Made by a program: the position numbers and the translations under genes
DNA from: Myrmaecium sp. VS I D KN 1
Taxonomy: Eukaryota > Ascomycota > Dothideomycetes > Valsariales > Valsariaceae
NCBI GenBank assembly: GCA_019775845.1
Contig: JADQAV010000010.1
Location: forward strand, 468,871-532,870
DNA length: 64,000 bases
Direction of reading: 5' to 3'
In this document: positions 11,983 through 20,940 of the stretch, in pieces
How the letters are laid out: each line of letters begins with the position of its first letter
How positions within the stretch are numbered: the first letter of the stretch is position 1
Notes under the pieces: generated by a model
What the model saw: only the letters and a program-made list of their open reading frames with translations
Databases searched by the model: none
Told to the model about the DNA's origin: nothing

Positions 11983-12636
11983 TTACAAGGCGAACATAGC
12001 CGCAAGCACACCAGCAAGACCAGCGATAGGGCCCATGACCGGACCGACATTCCCGGCAGCGCCAGTGGAGGAAGCAGCAGACCCGGTAGACGTTCCGGTA
12101 GCAGAAGATGTACCAGAAGCAGAAGCTATTTGGTTTGGCACGTCAGCGGTCGGCATTTCCTGCAATGTGGAGAGGTGAGACTTACCGGAGCCAGAGCTGG
12201 ACGAACCAGTCTGGGTGGCCTGAGCGGAACCAGTGCTAGCCGCGCCGGTCGATCCCGCAGAGGTAGCGCTGGCGGAGTTGCTCGCGGCAGAAGTACCGGC
12301 AGCCCCGGCGGCTGCGGTCTGGGTAGTCGGGAAGTAGGAGGAGATGCAGCTCTGAACGCACTTGGAGTACTTCTCCGTAGCGGACGCAGAGCCGTCACCC
12401 TGGTCGCACTGCGCAGCGCACTCCGTGGTCTGGTTGGCCTGGCTCGCGTTGGGGTGGGCGACACCAACGCAGGCAGCCAAGCAGGTGACATCGCTGGCAT
12501 CGCAACTGTTGATGCAGGTCTGCGTGGGAGTGAGGGAGGCCGTGGAGGTGGCCTCGGACGTGACCGTGGACGGCTGGGGAGCAGCGCTGACTACAACAGC
12601 AAGGAGCGTGCTGAAAAGAAGAGCGGTGACCTTCAT
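11983..12636 (-). CDS. Small secreted Cys-rich, Ser/Ala-rich protein with GPI-anchor features
   Basis: Two exons (12636-12186 and 12125-11983) encode 197 aa. The N-terminus MKVTALLFSTLLAVVVSAAP is a clear signal peptide. A compact domain follows with eight cysteines in four C-X3-C pairs (CINSC, CLAAC, CAAQC, CVQSC) and two N-glycosylation sequons (NAS, NQT). Next comes a long Ser/Ala/Gly/Thr-rich linker, then a hydrophobic C-terminus (GPIAGLAGVLAAMFAL) after small residues that could accept a GPI anchor. This is the plan of a fungal cell-wall or plasma-membrane surface protein; I do not know its function. The intron (12185-12126) is 60 bases, has a CTGAC branch sequence and contains no stop, so the gene reads open through it and a retained-intron form of 217 aa is possible. 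A second AG (CATTGCAG) within the intron lies upstream of the preferred branch site. Confidence 0.8.
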   Translation of the reverse strand: MKVTALLFSTLLAVVVSAAPQPSTVTSEATSTASLTPTQTCINSCDASDVTCLAACVGVAHPNASQANQTTECAAQCDQGDGSASATEKYSKCVQSCISSYFPTTQTAAAGAAGTSAASNSASATSAGSTGAASTGSAQATQTGSSSSGSGKSHLSTLQEMPTADVPNQIASASGTSSATGTSTGSAASSTGAAGNVGPVMGPIAGLAGVLAAMFAL

Positions 12637-13123
12637 TGTTGATGCTGTTCTTCTGTCTTCTGACGAGGCTGTTGTTTAGAAGTGGGTGAAGAAATAGCAG
12701 CTAAGTTGAACTGTTCGTATAGCGAGGGCAAAAAAGCGAGCGAACGTGCTGTAGCGACTGACGGAGAGGAAAGGATGTGTGATAAAGGGAAGGGGATGGG
12801 GAGAATACGGGGGGACGCGAGATTATATCTGAGGAATTCGGGCTGAAGTGACACTTCAGTGACAAGGGCCCAAGTGCGGTTAGCCTATCTCCGCATTGTG
12901 ACTATTTCTAGCGGGCGCTAGTGCCATGGAAGCCGGGAGCAGCTTCCCCCAACATCGCGCGTTACCCGTGCCTGGCACGCGCCTTCAATGCTTGGCTTGG
13001 CATCGCCCGTCAACCCTCCACCCTACATACGGTAACGGCCTTTTTCGATCCCCCTCGCGCTCGACGACGCATATAGCGCCTCCCGGCCCGACTGCAGTGG
13101 AGGCTCACGCAGGGGGAGCCGCC
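12637..13123. promoter_or_regulatory. Divergent promoter between the GPI-type gene and mph1
   Basis: 487 bases separate two divergent starts, so both promoters must lie here. The most distinct element is the 17-bp palindrome at 12843-12859, listed separately. An open frame upstream of mph1 (from 12926) is in frame with it but lacks the helicase family's N-terminal signature, so I treat it as leader. Confidence 0.55.
12843..12859. promoter_or_regulatory. 17-bp palindrome CTGAAGTG-A-CACTTCAG
   Basis: Two perfect 8-base arms flank a single A, and half of the motif recurs immediately downstream (CAGTGACA, about 12857-12864). It lies about 207 bases from the GPI-type start and 265 bases from the mph1 start. 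A site for a dimeric regulator is an inference; no known factor is assigned. Confidence 0.4.
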
Positions 13124-16100
13124 ATGACCGATAGTGACGAATTTGATGATTTCTCCGACACCGACTTTCTCGAAGCTGCCACCCAGTTTGAGCAGCAGAG
13201 CGTGTTCCAACGCGACTTTGCCGCGTCGCCACGTCCGCTCAAGCGCAGGCGGCTCAGCGCTCAGGTCGACGGTGAAGACGTCGGACATGGTCACCAGGTT
13301 CACACAGGAGCCTTGGGAAGGCCGCAAGCCGGTCTTCACGCACGAAACCTTGTCCGGGAGGACGGCAGACCTCCAGTTGCCACATCAGCCAATCGAAGAA
13401 ATGCCCCCGTAGACGATGATGAAGATTCGGAAGATGCCTTCGAGCCAGTGACAGCACCACCCCCTGCCAGAAGGCAGCAAGCTCAGAGGGGCGTAGCCGG
13501 CAATGTGAACCATGACAGCAACACCGGCGTCGGTCGTATGCTATCTACAAGAGCACCAAACAGACCGACGGTCAATGATCCGGTGCAATGCATATCATCT
13601 GATGAAGAGGACGGCTTCGCTCAGCCTGTTTACCCCGTTGCATCAAAGTCGGCGGCCAACCGCGCCGCCGTCCCTCCACCTACCACTTCAAGGATCGCCA
13701 ATGCATCATTCAACCCTGAAGACGAGCTTGCCGACCTACCGTCTGATGCTTTCGAATCGTCGTCGCCTCAAAAGCCACCAAATGACGTGATCCTGATATC
13801 CTCTCAAGCGTCTCGCTCAGGCCCAGCGACCTCACAGCGGCAGCGTGGGAACGTCGTTGCGTCCCAAAATGGACTTCGCCAGACCACCCTCTTCGGACGA
13901 GGTGCGCTTCCGGCATCGCAACTCAGCAAACGACTCAACTTTCCGGCCCCCGACAAACCTGAACCTCCGACGCACCATGAACTTGACCTCGAAGCCTTGA
14001 ACACGTGGGTCTACCCTACCAATCTAGGAACTATTCGTGACTACCAGTACAATATCGTTGCTCGCGGCCTGTTCCACAATCTCCTGGTGGCCTTGCCAAC
14101 CGGTCTGGGAAAGACCTTCATCGCAGCCACTATCATGCTGAACTGGTTTCGTTGGACGAAAAGCGCACAGATCGTATTCATGGCTCCGACGAAGCCTTTA
14201 GTTGCCCAACAGATCGAAGCGTGCTTTGGGATTGCCGGAATACCTCGAAGGTATACGACGATGTTGAACGGTAGCGTACCCCCCGGGATCAGAGCTGAGG
14301 AGTGGCAGTCGAAGCGGGTCCTGTTCATGACGCCCGAGACCATGCGCAACGACCTCAAAACTGGCATATGCGATCCGAAGAGGATCGTGCTGCTGGTGAT
14401 AGACGAAGCGCACAGAGCTACGGGCGGATACGCCTACGTTGAGGTTGTGAAGTTCATCAGACGGTTCAACGAGAGTTTCCGCGTGCTCGCCTTGACGGCC
14501 ACGCCTGGTGGCGATGTGGAGGCGGTGCAAAAGGTCATTGACGGACTGGACATTTCTCGCGTCGAGATCCGGACGGAGAACTCGCTCGACATTCGACAGT
14601 ACGTTTACTCGCGGAACATTGAAAAGGAGGTCTTTGACATCTCTGACGAGATGGAGATGTGCATGGGCCTCTTCTCAGCGGCGGTGCAGCCGGTATTGAA
14701 CAAGATCACTGGGTTGAATGCGTACTACAGTAGGGATCCGTTGGCTCTGACAGCGTTTGGACTGGTGCAGGCGCTCAGGAAATGGCAGGTGTCAGATGCA
14801 GGAAGGAACGCTCATTGGGGCGTGAAAACCATGGTCGGCGGCGTCTTCACTGCCCTGTCAAGCATTGCGCATTCCTTGGAACTGCTCAAATACCATGGAA
14901 TCGGCCCTTTCTACCACAGCTTATGCGGGTTCAAGGAGATGCCGGATGTGAAAGGACCCGCAAAGAAGTATCGCAAGGAAATCATCGAAAGTGAGAGCTT
15001 TGAGAAGCTGATGATCCGTTTGCGGTCCTGGGTCAACAAACCGGATTTTATCGGTCATCCTAAGCTGGAGTATATCCAAGGCGTCGTGCTGAAGCACCTT
15101 GTTCAAGCCGGGGAAGCGGATCGAGAAGAGGGCCAGCCTCCTACAGCTACCAGGATCATGGTCTTCGCGCAATACCGGGACAGCGCGGAGGAGATCGCTC
15201 GAGTGCTCAAGCGCCATCAGCCGATGGTGCGACCTCACGTCTTCGTGGGTCAAACATCTTCGAAAAACTCCGAGGGCATGGATCAGAAGAAGCAGCTAGA
15301 CATCGTAAAGAAATTCAAAGAGGGAGAGTACAATGTTCTCATAGCGACATCCATCGGTGAAGAAGGTCTCGATATTGGAGAGGTGGATCTGATTATCTGT
15401 TATGATCAGAAGGCTTCTCCCATCCGCATGCTGCAGCGAATGGGTCGAACAGGGCGTAAGAGAGCTGGTAATATCGTGCTGCTGCAGATGCGAGGGAAGG
15501 AGGAGGAGAACTTTTCTAAAGCTAAAGACAGCTACGAGAGGATGCAAGAGATGATCGCCGATGGAACCCATTTCACCTTCCACGAGGATCGGTCGCGCCG
15601 GATCGTCCCGAAGGAAATCCAGCCGGCCGTGGACAAGAGAGTGGTGGAGATTCCGATCGAAAATACTCAAGGTGAGCTCCCGGAACCCAAGCGGAGAGGT
15701 GGACGGGCGCCAAAGCGTCCGCCGAAGAAATTCCACATGCCGGACGGTGTCCGCACAGGGTTTGTCATGGCTTCCCGGATGGATGACGACGAGGACGAGG
15801 ATGGCGGGGATGCGGGTGGCATTGTCGGCTTCTTAAGAGGGCAGCCGGTCAAGAAGGCAGAGGCCGATGAGGCACTCGTCGATGTTGCTCCGCTCGCCGA
15901 CGTCGCCCTGAATGAGATGGAGAAGTCGAATCTGTACCGCCGATATCAGCGAGTGTACACTCTTGGCGACGACATGGTCACTGAGCCACCGGAATTGGAC
16001 TGCCACCCGGAGCGCCAGCGGCGCCTCGGTCGGACGCACGCGTTCCCGCGGTCGGGCAGAGCGGCGACGGCGGTGGCGGAAATGCTGCAGAGGGTGCATG

Positions 16101-16957
16101 AGGTCAGGCCGGAGCGCATCAATGAGCTCAAGGATCATCTGCATCGGGAGGATCTGGAGATGGAAGTCGATGGGTTGCTGGTCTCGGATACGGAGGTCAT
16201 CCATGCCGAGGAAGATGAACCGGAGGTTGTACAGCTTGAAGATGATGTAGAGGAAGATGTGCATGCGGTTGTGGACGAGGATGACGAGGACGACGAGCTT
16301 CCGGACCTGATCAGCATGCCGCCGCCACGGCTTCCCGCTGAGAGAGCGGAAGCGAGTCCACGCACACCTGCCGCTGCTCGCGGCGGCCGGGGACGAGGTC
16401 GCGGTCGTGGACGCGGCACTCGTGGTGGAGGGCGAGCAGGACGCGGTGGTGCTGGTGCTGGCGGCAGCAGGGGCGTCGCCGCCTTTCACGCAGACGACGA
16501 CGTGGTCGAAGGCTTCAGCAGCTCCCCGCCGGCGACGGATCCGCGGATGCGCTTGGCGAGCCAGGGCATCCATCTTGGCTCTGAGGATACGGCGGACGAG
16601 GATGAAGACGAAGGTGACTACCGGCTCGACAGCGAGCTGGCCGGCTTCATCGCCGAGGACGACGAGGAGGTGGAGGTTGGATTGAGCAGCTCGTTGGATC
16701 TGGGCGCGGGCGTGACGCCGCATCGGAGCGGTGGTCGTCTGAGTCAGTTGTTCACCCCGACGCAGCGAGGGGTTGTGGATGTGCCGAGTAGCAGTGCGGA
16801 GTTGCCGGATTTGGATTCTGGTTTGGGCTATGCGGGTGGCAGGAGGGGTGGAGATGGCGAGGCGGATGATGATGAAGATGCGGAACCGGTGTTGCGCACG
16901 AATCGGAGGGGAAGGAGGGTGGTGGATAGCGATGAGGATGAAGATGAGGATGATTGA
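13124..16957 (+). CDS. mph1: ATP-dependent DNA helicase Mph1 (FANCM family)
   Basis: A single uninterrupted frame of 1277 aa from the ATG at 13124, chosen for its strong context (GCCGCCATGACC) and because the protein then opens with the acidic DSDEFDDFSDTDF typical of fungal Mph1. The frame itself extends upstream to 12926. The superfamily 2 helicase core shows motif I LPTGLGKT (about 323-330), DEAH (about 427), the motif III-like LTATPGG (about 460), the FANCM insert domain, and motif VI QRMGRTGRKR (about 771). The family branch-migrates recombination intermediates, dissociates D-loops and promotes error-free repair of stalled forks in the nucleus. The tail is long, strongly acidic, and carries an RG-rich block (about residues 1085-1120, RGRGRGRGRGTRGGGR), which I do not recall as a usual Mph1 feature. 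It is transcribed convergently with the acyltransferase gene. Confidence 0.95.
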   Translation: MTDSDEFDDFSDTDFLEAATQFEQQSVFQRDFAASPRPLKRRRLSAQVDGEDVGHGHQVHTGALGRPQAGLHARNLVREDGRPPVATSANRRNAPVDDDEDSEDAFEPVTAPPPARRQQAQRGVAGNVNHDSNTGVGRMLSTRAPNRPTVNDPVQCISSDEEDGFAQPVYPVASKSAANRAAVPPPTTSRIANASFNPEDELADLPSDAFESSSPQKPPNDVILISSQASRSGPATSQRQRGNVVASQNGLRQTTLFGRGALPASQLSKRLNFPAPDKPEPPTHHELDLEALNTWVYPTNLGTIRDYQYNIVARGLFHNLLVALPTGLGKTFIAATIMLNWFRWTKSAQIVFMAPTKPLVAQQIEACFGIAGIPRRYTTMLNGSVPPGIRAEEWQSKRVLFMTPETMRNDLKTGICDPKRIVLLVIDEAHRATGGYAYVEVVKFIRRFNESFRVLALTATPGGDVEAVQKVIDGLDISRVEIRTENSLDIRQYVYSRNIEKEVFDISDEMEMCMGLFSAAVQPVLNKITGLNAYYSRDPLALTAFGLVQALRKWQVSDAGRNAHWGVKTMVGGVFTALSSIAHSLELLKYHGIGPFYHSLCGFKEMPDVKGPAKKYRKEIIESESFEKLMIRLRSWVNKPDFIGHPKLEYIQGVVLKHLVQAGEADREEGQPPTATRIMVFAQYRDSAEEIARVLKRHQPMVRPHVFVGQTSSKNSEGMDQKKQLDIVKKFKEGEYNVLIATSIGEEGLDIGEVDLIICYDQKASPIRMLQRMGRTGRKRAGNIVLLQMRGKEEENFSKAKDSYERMQEMIADGTHFTFHEDRSRRIVPKEIQPAVDKRVVEIPIENTQGELPEPKRRGGRAPKRPPKKFHMPDGVRTGFVMASRMDDDEDEDGGDAGGIVGFLRGQPVKKAEADEALVDVAPLADVALNEMEKSNLYRRYQRVYTLGDDMVTEPPELDCHPERQRRLGRTHAFPRSGRAATAVAEMLQRVHEVRPERINELKDHLHREDLEMEVDGLLVSDTEVIHAEEDEPEVVQLEDDVEEDVHAVVDEDDEDDELPDLISMPPPRLPAERAEASPRTPAAARGGRGRGRGRGRGTRGGGRAGRGGAGAGGSRGVAAFHADDDVVEGFSSSPPATDPRMRLASQGIHLGSEDTADEDEDEGDYRLDSELAGFIAEDDEEVEVGLSSSLDLGAGVTPHRSGGRLSQLFTPTQRGVVDVPSSSAELPDLDSGLGYAGGRRGGDGEADDDEDAEPVLRTNRRGRRVVDSDEDEDEDD

Positions 16958-17455
16958 TGTTCAGTGTTGCAGGTCCCATCGTGTCGGGATTTGGAAGTAT
17001 TTCGGGCTCGGAAAGGGAATTGGTATTCCTGCCTAGGATGTTTACGGGCAGGTCGTTGTTGGATATACTGTATGTAAAAGGGGAGGGAGATACACATGTA
17101 CACAAAGTCAGTTAGGTCTCTGCGCGATTGGGAGAAGAGGAGAAAGAGCAAGGAGACTACACTTCCGTTTCCCCAGGACCAGGGGTTTTTCATCGCGGTC
17201 CATCTGAATATTTAATCTAAGAACAACCAAACTTTTTCCTCCGTTCTCTATACCGTCTTCCCCATACACCGTCTTCCCTCTTTCCTGCTCCCCCATGTTT
17301 TTATATACAACTCTTCTCTCCGTAATTTGTTAATCAAGCCAAACGCCGCCAAAATGGAGAAACCCATATATACATCAAAAAAGAAAATTCAACAAGAAAA
17401 AAACACCACTCTTTTCTCCCTCCCCCTCCCTTCCACCACCAACCGAGCAGCGCCT
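16958..17455. other. Intergenic, convergent 3' regions
   Basis: 498 bases between the stops of mph1 and the acyltransferase. They are C/T-rich towards the acyltransferase end and contain TTTATATAC-like AT-rich patches. They should hold both 3' UTRs; no coding sequence is seen. Confidence 0.5.
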
Positions 17456-19270
17456 CTACAACTTCGCCCCAGCTTCCCTCCCCCTCCCCTCCTCTCCCTC
17501 CCCCATCCCCCGCCCCTCCCCCTCACACTCCTTCAACAACCCCTCCACCCTCCCCTCCCACCCCCGCACCCGCCCCTCCTCCACCGCGCACCCATCAAAG
17601 CTGACCCCGAACCCCATGGTAACTCTCCCTTCCACATCCTCGCGTCCCGCCGCCGCGACCAAGAACTCGCCCTCCCGCGCGCGCACGCCGAGATCGAGGG
17701 CGCGGAAGACGGCGGCGAACCCGGGGTTGATGGGGGCGGTGGCGGTGAGCAGCGACGGGGCACGGCCCAGACTGCTGACGCCGCAGGTGGCGGGGGGGTT
17801 GGGGGTGGGCGGGTAGGCGGGGGGGTTGAGGTGCGTGAGTAGGGTGTGGGAGCGGCGGTGGGGTGGGCGACGGAGCTCGAGGCGTTCGAGGGTGCTGAGG
17901 TAGGTGGTGGCGAGGAGGTGGAGGGGGGTGTGTGTTGGTTGTTGCTTTGGTTGCTGTTGGGATGGGGATGAGGAGGAAGGGTGTTTGGGGCTCCGCTTCT
18001 GGTGCAGACGCAACTGCCGCTGGGCGAGGCGGGCGAGGAGGCGGAAGCGCCCGGGAAGGGGCAGGTCGGAGGGGAGGTGCGGGAGGGTGAGCCCGGGGGA
18101 GAAGGCGAGGGTGCAGGAGTTGTTCGTGAGCGCGGGGCTGCTCCCGGGGGGCCGGGTGAGGAAGGGGAGCGGGTTGAGGGGGTAGAAGAGGGTGATGGGT
18201 TTGCGTTGGTCTGGGGGCGTGGCCGGGTGCAGGGCCTCTTCCTCCTGCATGAGGGAGAGGGCGACGAGGGTGAAGATGCCGGCGCCGATGGAGACGCCCG
18301 TCTGGCGGCAGAGGGCGGCGAGGAGGGCGGAGTGCTGCGGGCTCAGGGTGGCGTGGGCGCTATAGGTGTTGAGCGGCGGCGCGCGGGCGGGGGAGTAGTC
18401 GAGATAGGGGGCGTAGGTGGGTTGGGGAAGGATGGCGGACGGGAGGGGCGTCGGGCGGCGGAGCGGGTTGGGGATGGAGGGGGGAAAGGGCCGCTTGACG
18501 TGGCGGAGGACGCGGAGGATGGCCCAGAACCAGCGCTGCCGGGCGCGGGAGCCCGGGATGGGCGGGTAGAGGTCCTCCTGCGCAACAGGGAGGCGGGCGG
18601 CCAGGGCGGCGGGCGCGCGGGCGGCGGCGATGCCGGCTTCGAGGGCGGCCAGGGGCTCGTTCAGCAGCTGGACGAAGTGGTCGATCCAGTTCTGCATGCT
18701 CAGCCCGTCGGTGGTCGAGTGCGCGGCCACGACGAGGACCTGCAGCTCCGCCCGGCCGTCCGCTCGGTCGGTCAGCGGCCGCGGCGGAAGGATGAAGAGG
18801 CGGGAGTGGCAGACGGCGGCGTCGACGACCCGGGCCGAGTTCTGCGCGTGCCGGACAAAGTCCCGCCCGTCCACGCTCTCGAACCGATCTTGGAGGAAGT
18901 CGACCGATCGGGCAGCCGCGGCGATGGCCTCTTCGTCGCTGCCCGGCACGTCGAAGAGGAAGTGGCGGTCCTCGCTGCCGGCCGGGCGGAAGGCGCGGGT
19001 CATGAGCATGACGTGGTGCAGCCGCATGTTCGTCCAGACCAGCACCATCCGCCGCTTGAACTCCGCCGTGCTCAGCGAGCTTTGGATCTCCACCGTCAGG
19101 AGGGCGTGCACATCCGCCCGACCCCCGAAGTCCGTCCCATCCACGTCGAAGGCTGACTCGACGACTCCGATCCGGCGGTGGAAGGCCGGCTTGCCATCCA
19201 CGGTAGCTTGCTTCCACGCGTGCGCCCCATTGGCGTAGCGGGAAAGCCAATCCTCGTTCCCGGATGCCAT
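17456..19270 (-). CDS. Condensation-fold acyltransferase (HxxxDG family), intronless
   Basis: The frame from the ATG at 19270 gives 604 aa; an in-frame ATG at 19357 would add 29 residues of low-complexity sequence and is less likely. The key motif is HSTTDG at residues 184-189, the HxxxDG catalytic signature of condensation/carnitine-acyltransferase-like and BAHD-like enzymes, followed by LSMQNWIDHFVQLLNEPL. A C-terminal GVSSLGRAPSLL block is in the place where this fold places a second conserved segment. Fungal relatives include alcohol or trichothecene O-acetyltransferases of the Tri3/Tri101 kind, but the substrate cannot be read here and no biosynthetic neighbours are present. The last 20 residues are a Gly/Glu/Arg purine-repeat tail (EGEGRGMGEGEEGRGR) and may be non-functional. 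It starts next to a long intergenic region with a tandem array. Confidence 0.7.
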   Translation of the reverse strand: MASGNEDWLSRYANGAHAWKQATVDGKPAFHRRIGVVESAFDVDGTDFGGRADVHALLTVEIQSSLSTAEFKRRMVLVWTNMRLHHVMLMTRAFRPAGSEDRHFLFDVPGSDEEAIAAAARSVDFLQDRFESVDGRDFVRHAQNSARVVDAAVCHSRLFILPPRPLTDRADGRAELQVLVVAAHSTTDGLSMQNWIDHFVQLLNEPLAALEAGIAAARAPAALAARLPVAQEDLYPPIPGSRARQRWFWAILRVLRHVKRPFPPSIPNPLRRPTPLPSAILPQPTYAPYLDYSPARAPPLNTYSAHATLSPQHSALLAALCRQTGVSIGAGIFTLVALSLMQEEEALHPATPPDQRKPITLFYPLNPLPFLTRPPGSSPALTNNSCTLAFSPGLTLPHLPSDLPLPGRFRLLARLAQRQLRLHQKRSPKHPSSSSPSQQQPKQQPTHTPLHLLATTYLSTLERLELRRPPHRRSHTLLTHLNPPAYPPTPNPPATCGVSSLGRAPSLLTATAPINPGFAAVFRALDLGVRAREGEFLVAAAGREDVEGRVTMGFGVSFDGCAVEEGRVRGWEGRVEGLLKECEGEGRGMGEGEEGRGREAGAKL

Positions 19271-20940
19271 GGACGGAACCGAGTAGTGATGGGGATGAAG
19301 GGAAGGGAGGATCGCCGGGGATGAATGAGGGTGTGCGATGCTAGTCCACCACAACAAAGGTTGAGATGGGTTCGCTCAGGATGTCAGGAGACAAAACGAT
19401 TCAGATAGGTGGAATTTCTCCCCCATGTCAACGCACGAAGCAGACCAATCGTCAATTGCCCTTGTAGTCACTCGAACAAGGAATTGGGTATTCAGAAGAG
19501 AACTACACTTATTTATCCACACATAATATAGAGCAACCCTCGCATGCCTGGAAAAATTCAGTGATACTGTTCCGGCTTAGCCTCGAACGGCGTCTGTGCA
19601 TCTAAGCCAGCGAGGGTATAATGATTCCGGGCGATACTGAAATCGTATTAGTACGTTACGATAGATAGAAACGCTATTGGCTACCTCTCGCGCACAGGAG
19701 GACTACATACCTACATTACTTCCTGCCTATCCTATACTCCTCGCTCGTGCCCCCTCCACCTCTGCCATACTCCATAAACTCAATATAAGCGATAAGCCCC
19801 TGATCAGTCCTGCTTGACGCTGAAGTTGTATTCGAAGTTGAAGTTGAAGTGCAGCGTAGACAAAAACGCAGCACGGAGACCAGCCAATCATTAAGCCCCA
19901 AAACCCCATTTAGGAAAAAGCACTCCTCCTCCCACATCATCAAACACAGCAGCCGCACGTTTACCACCGTTAACGCAGCGTTACCGTTGCGTTTCCCCCA
20001 CCCTTAAACCTTCACTACCATTCAATCACCATGCCCCCTCCACCCAACGCGGAAAGTCTTTTGCCGCATCGTCGAACGTCCACCGACATGTTTACTTGCG
20101 TCAACGTCCACTGCATGTTGCCGCTGTGCCTGCGTTCGCTTTTCGATCCGGTGACGGCCAGCCAGCCAATCACACGCGTCTGCGCATGCGAATGCGGAAG
20201 TCTGCTGCCATCGTTGAACGTGTGGGAGGCATGTTCCCTTATGCCAAGAGGTTTCGTTAACGGGGTGCAGCCTCAGGTGGTTGAGAGCTGTCTAATCAGC
20301 GGCTGTGAGAGTCCGAATCGGGAAGTTTATTTGGTGCATCGTGGAACGTGTGGGATGCTGTTTACTTACGTTGACTGTTTGCGTTTTCTCTGGTAGCTGG
20401 CTCTTAACGCCTTAGGCATACGGAAGGTCGACCAATCAACGCACGCTAAGTTTCAGACTGGGAAAGTCCGTGTTCGTGTTGAGCATCGCTGAACAGGGAA
20501 GAGGAGTGTTCACTGCCGTTACGGTTCCGTTTCCTGAACGTTTCTTCCACGTTTCTTGACCGTTTTCCAGGGCACACCGCCAAGCTAGCCCTGTAACAGT
20601 CCCCTTTGACGGCCGTTGAATATCTCACTTGCAACCCTCTTCAACCAGATTGCATGATAGAAATGGGAGTTCGAGGGGAAAGAATTGCTTTTCATTCGTC
20701 GTCAACCAGCGATCAAATCCCCTGTTAGGTGCCACTCCCATTCCATCTACATATATCACCCTCCCAATCCTTCATGAAAACCAGGCTTCAGTCATCATCA
20801 AATGCATTGGCATGAAAAGGTAAACTGATCCGATCGACTCGCCAGCCAACCAAGACAATAGCACGTCATACATAGATCCACAACCCAATGCATCCCCCCT
20901 TTTGGCCCTTGGCTTTTTTATCCCTTCCACCTCATCCCGT
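19271..20940. other. Intergenic: acyltransferase promoter, tandem array, eIF3d 3' region
   Basis: The stretch from 19271 to about 19880 is the upstream region of the acyltransferase gene. A degenerate tandem array of about 140-bp units occupies 19880-20640 and is listed separately. The rest, to 20940, is probably the eIF3d 3' UTR. A 121-codon open frame at 20031-20396 lies wholly inside the repeats. Confidence 0.6.
19880..20640. repeat. Degenerate tandem array, unit about 140 bp, five or six copies
   Basis: The same ordered set of words recurs: a CCAATCA box (19884 CCAATCA, 20024 TCAATCA, 20166 CCAATCA, 20292 CTAATCA, 20432 CCAATCA), then GCGGAAAGT or GGGAAAGT, then GCATCGTNGAACGT (clearest at about 20068, 20210, 20338 and 20483), then TGTTTACTTNCGT. 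Spacings between CCAATCA boxes are about 140, 142, 126 and 140 bases. A weak sixth copy may start near 20578 (CGCCAAGCTAGCC). Copies are diverged, so this is an old or relaxed array. It matches no gene or transposon family I know. Confidence 0.7.

Noticed and set aside
12926-13123. 66-codon N-terminal extension of mph1
   Set aside because: Its sequence is unlike the acidic start of Mph1 proteins, while the ATG at 13124 has a near-ideal context.
17981-19156. 391-codon open frame on the + strand
   Set aside because: Antisense to the acyltransferase gene and Gly/Glu-rich; the opposite strand carries HSTTDG.
20031-20396. 121-codon frame with eleven cysteines between the acyltransferase and eif3d
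   Set aside because: It lies entirely within the 140-bp tandem array; the open frame and repeated words follow from the repeats. No signal peptide or conserved domain.
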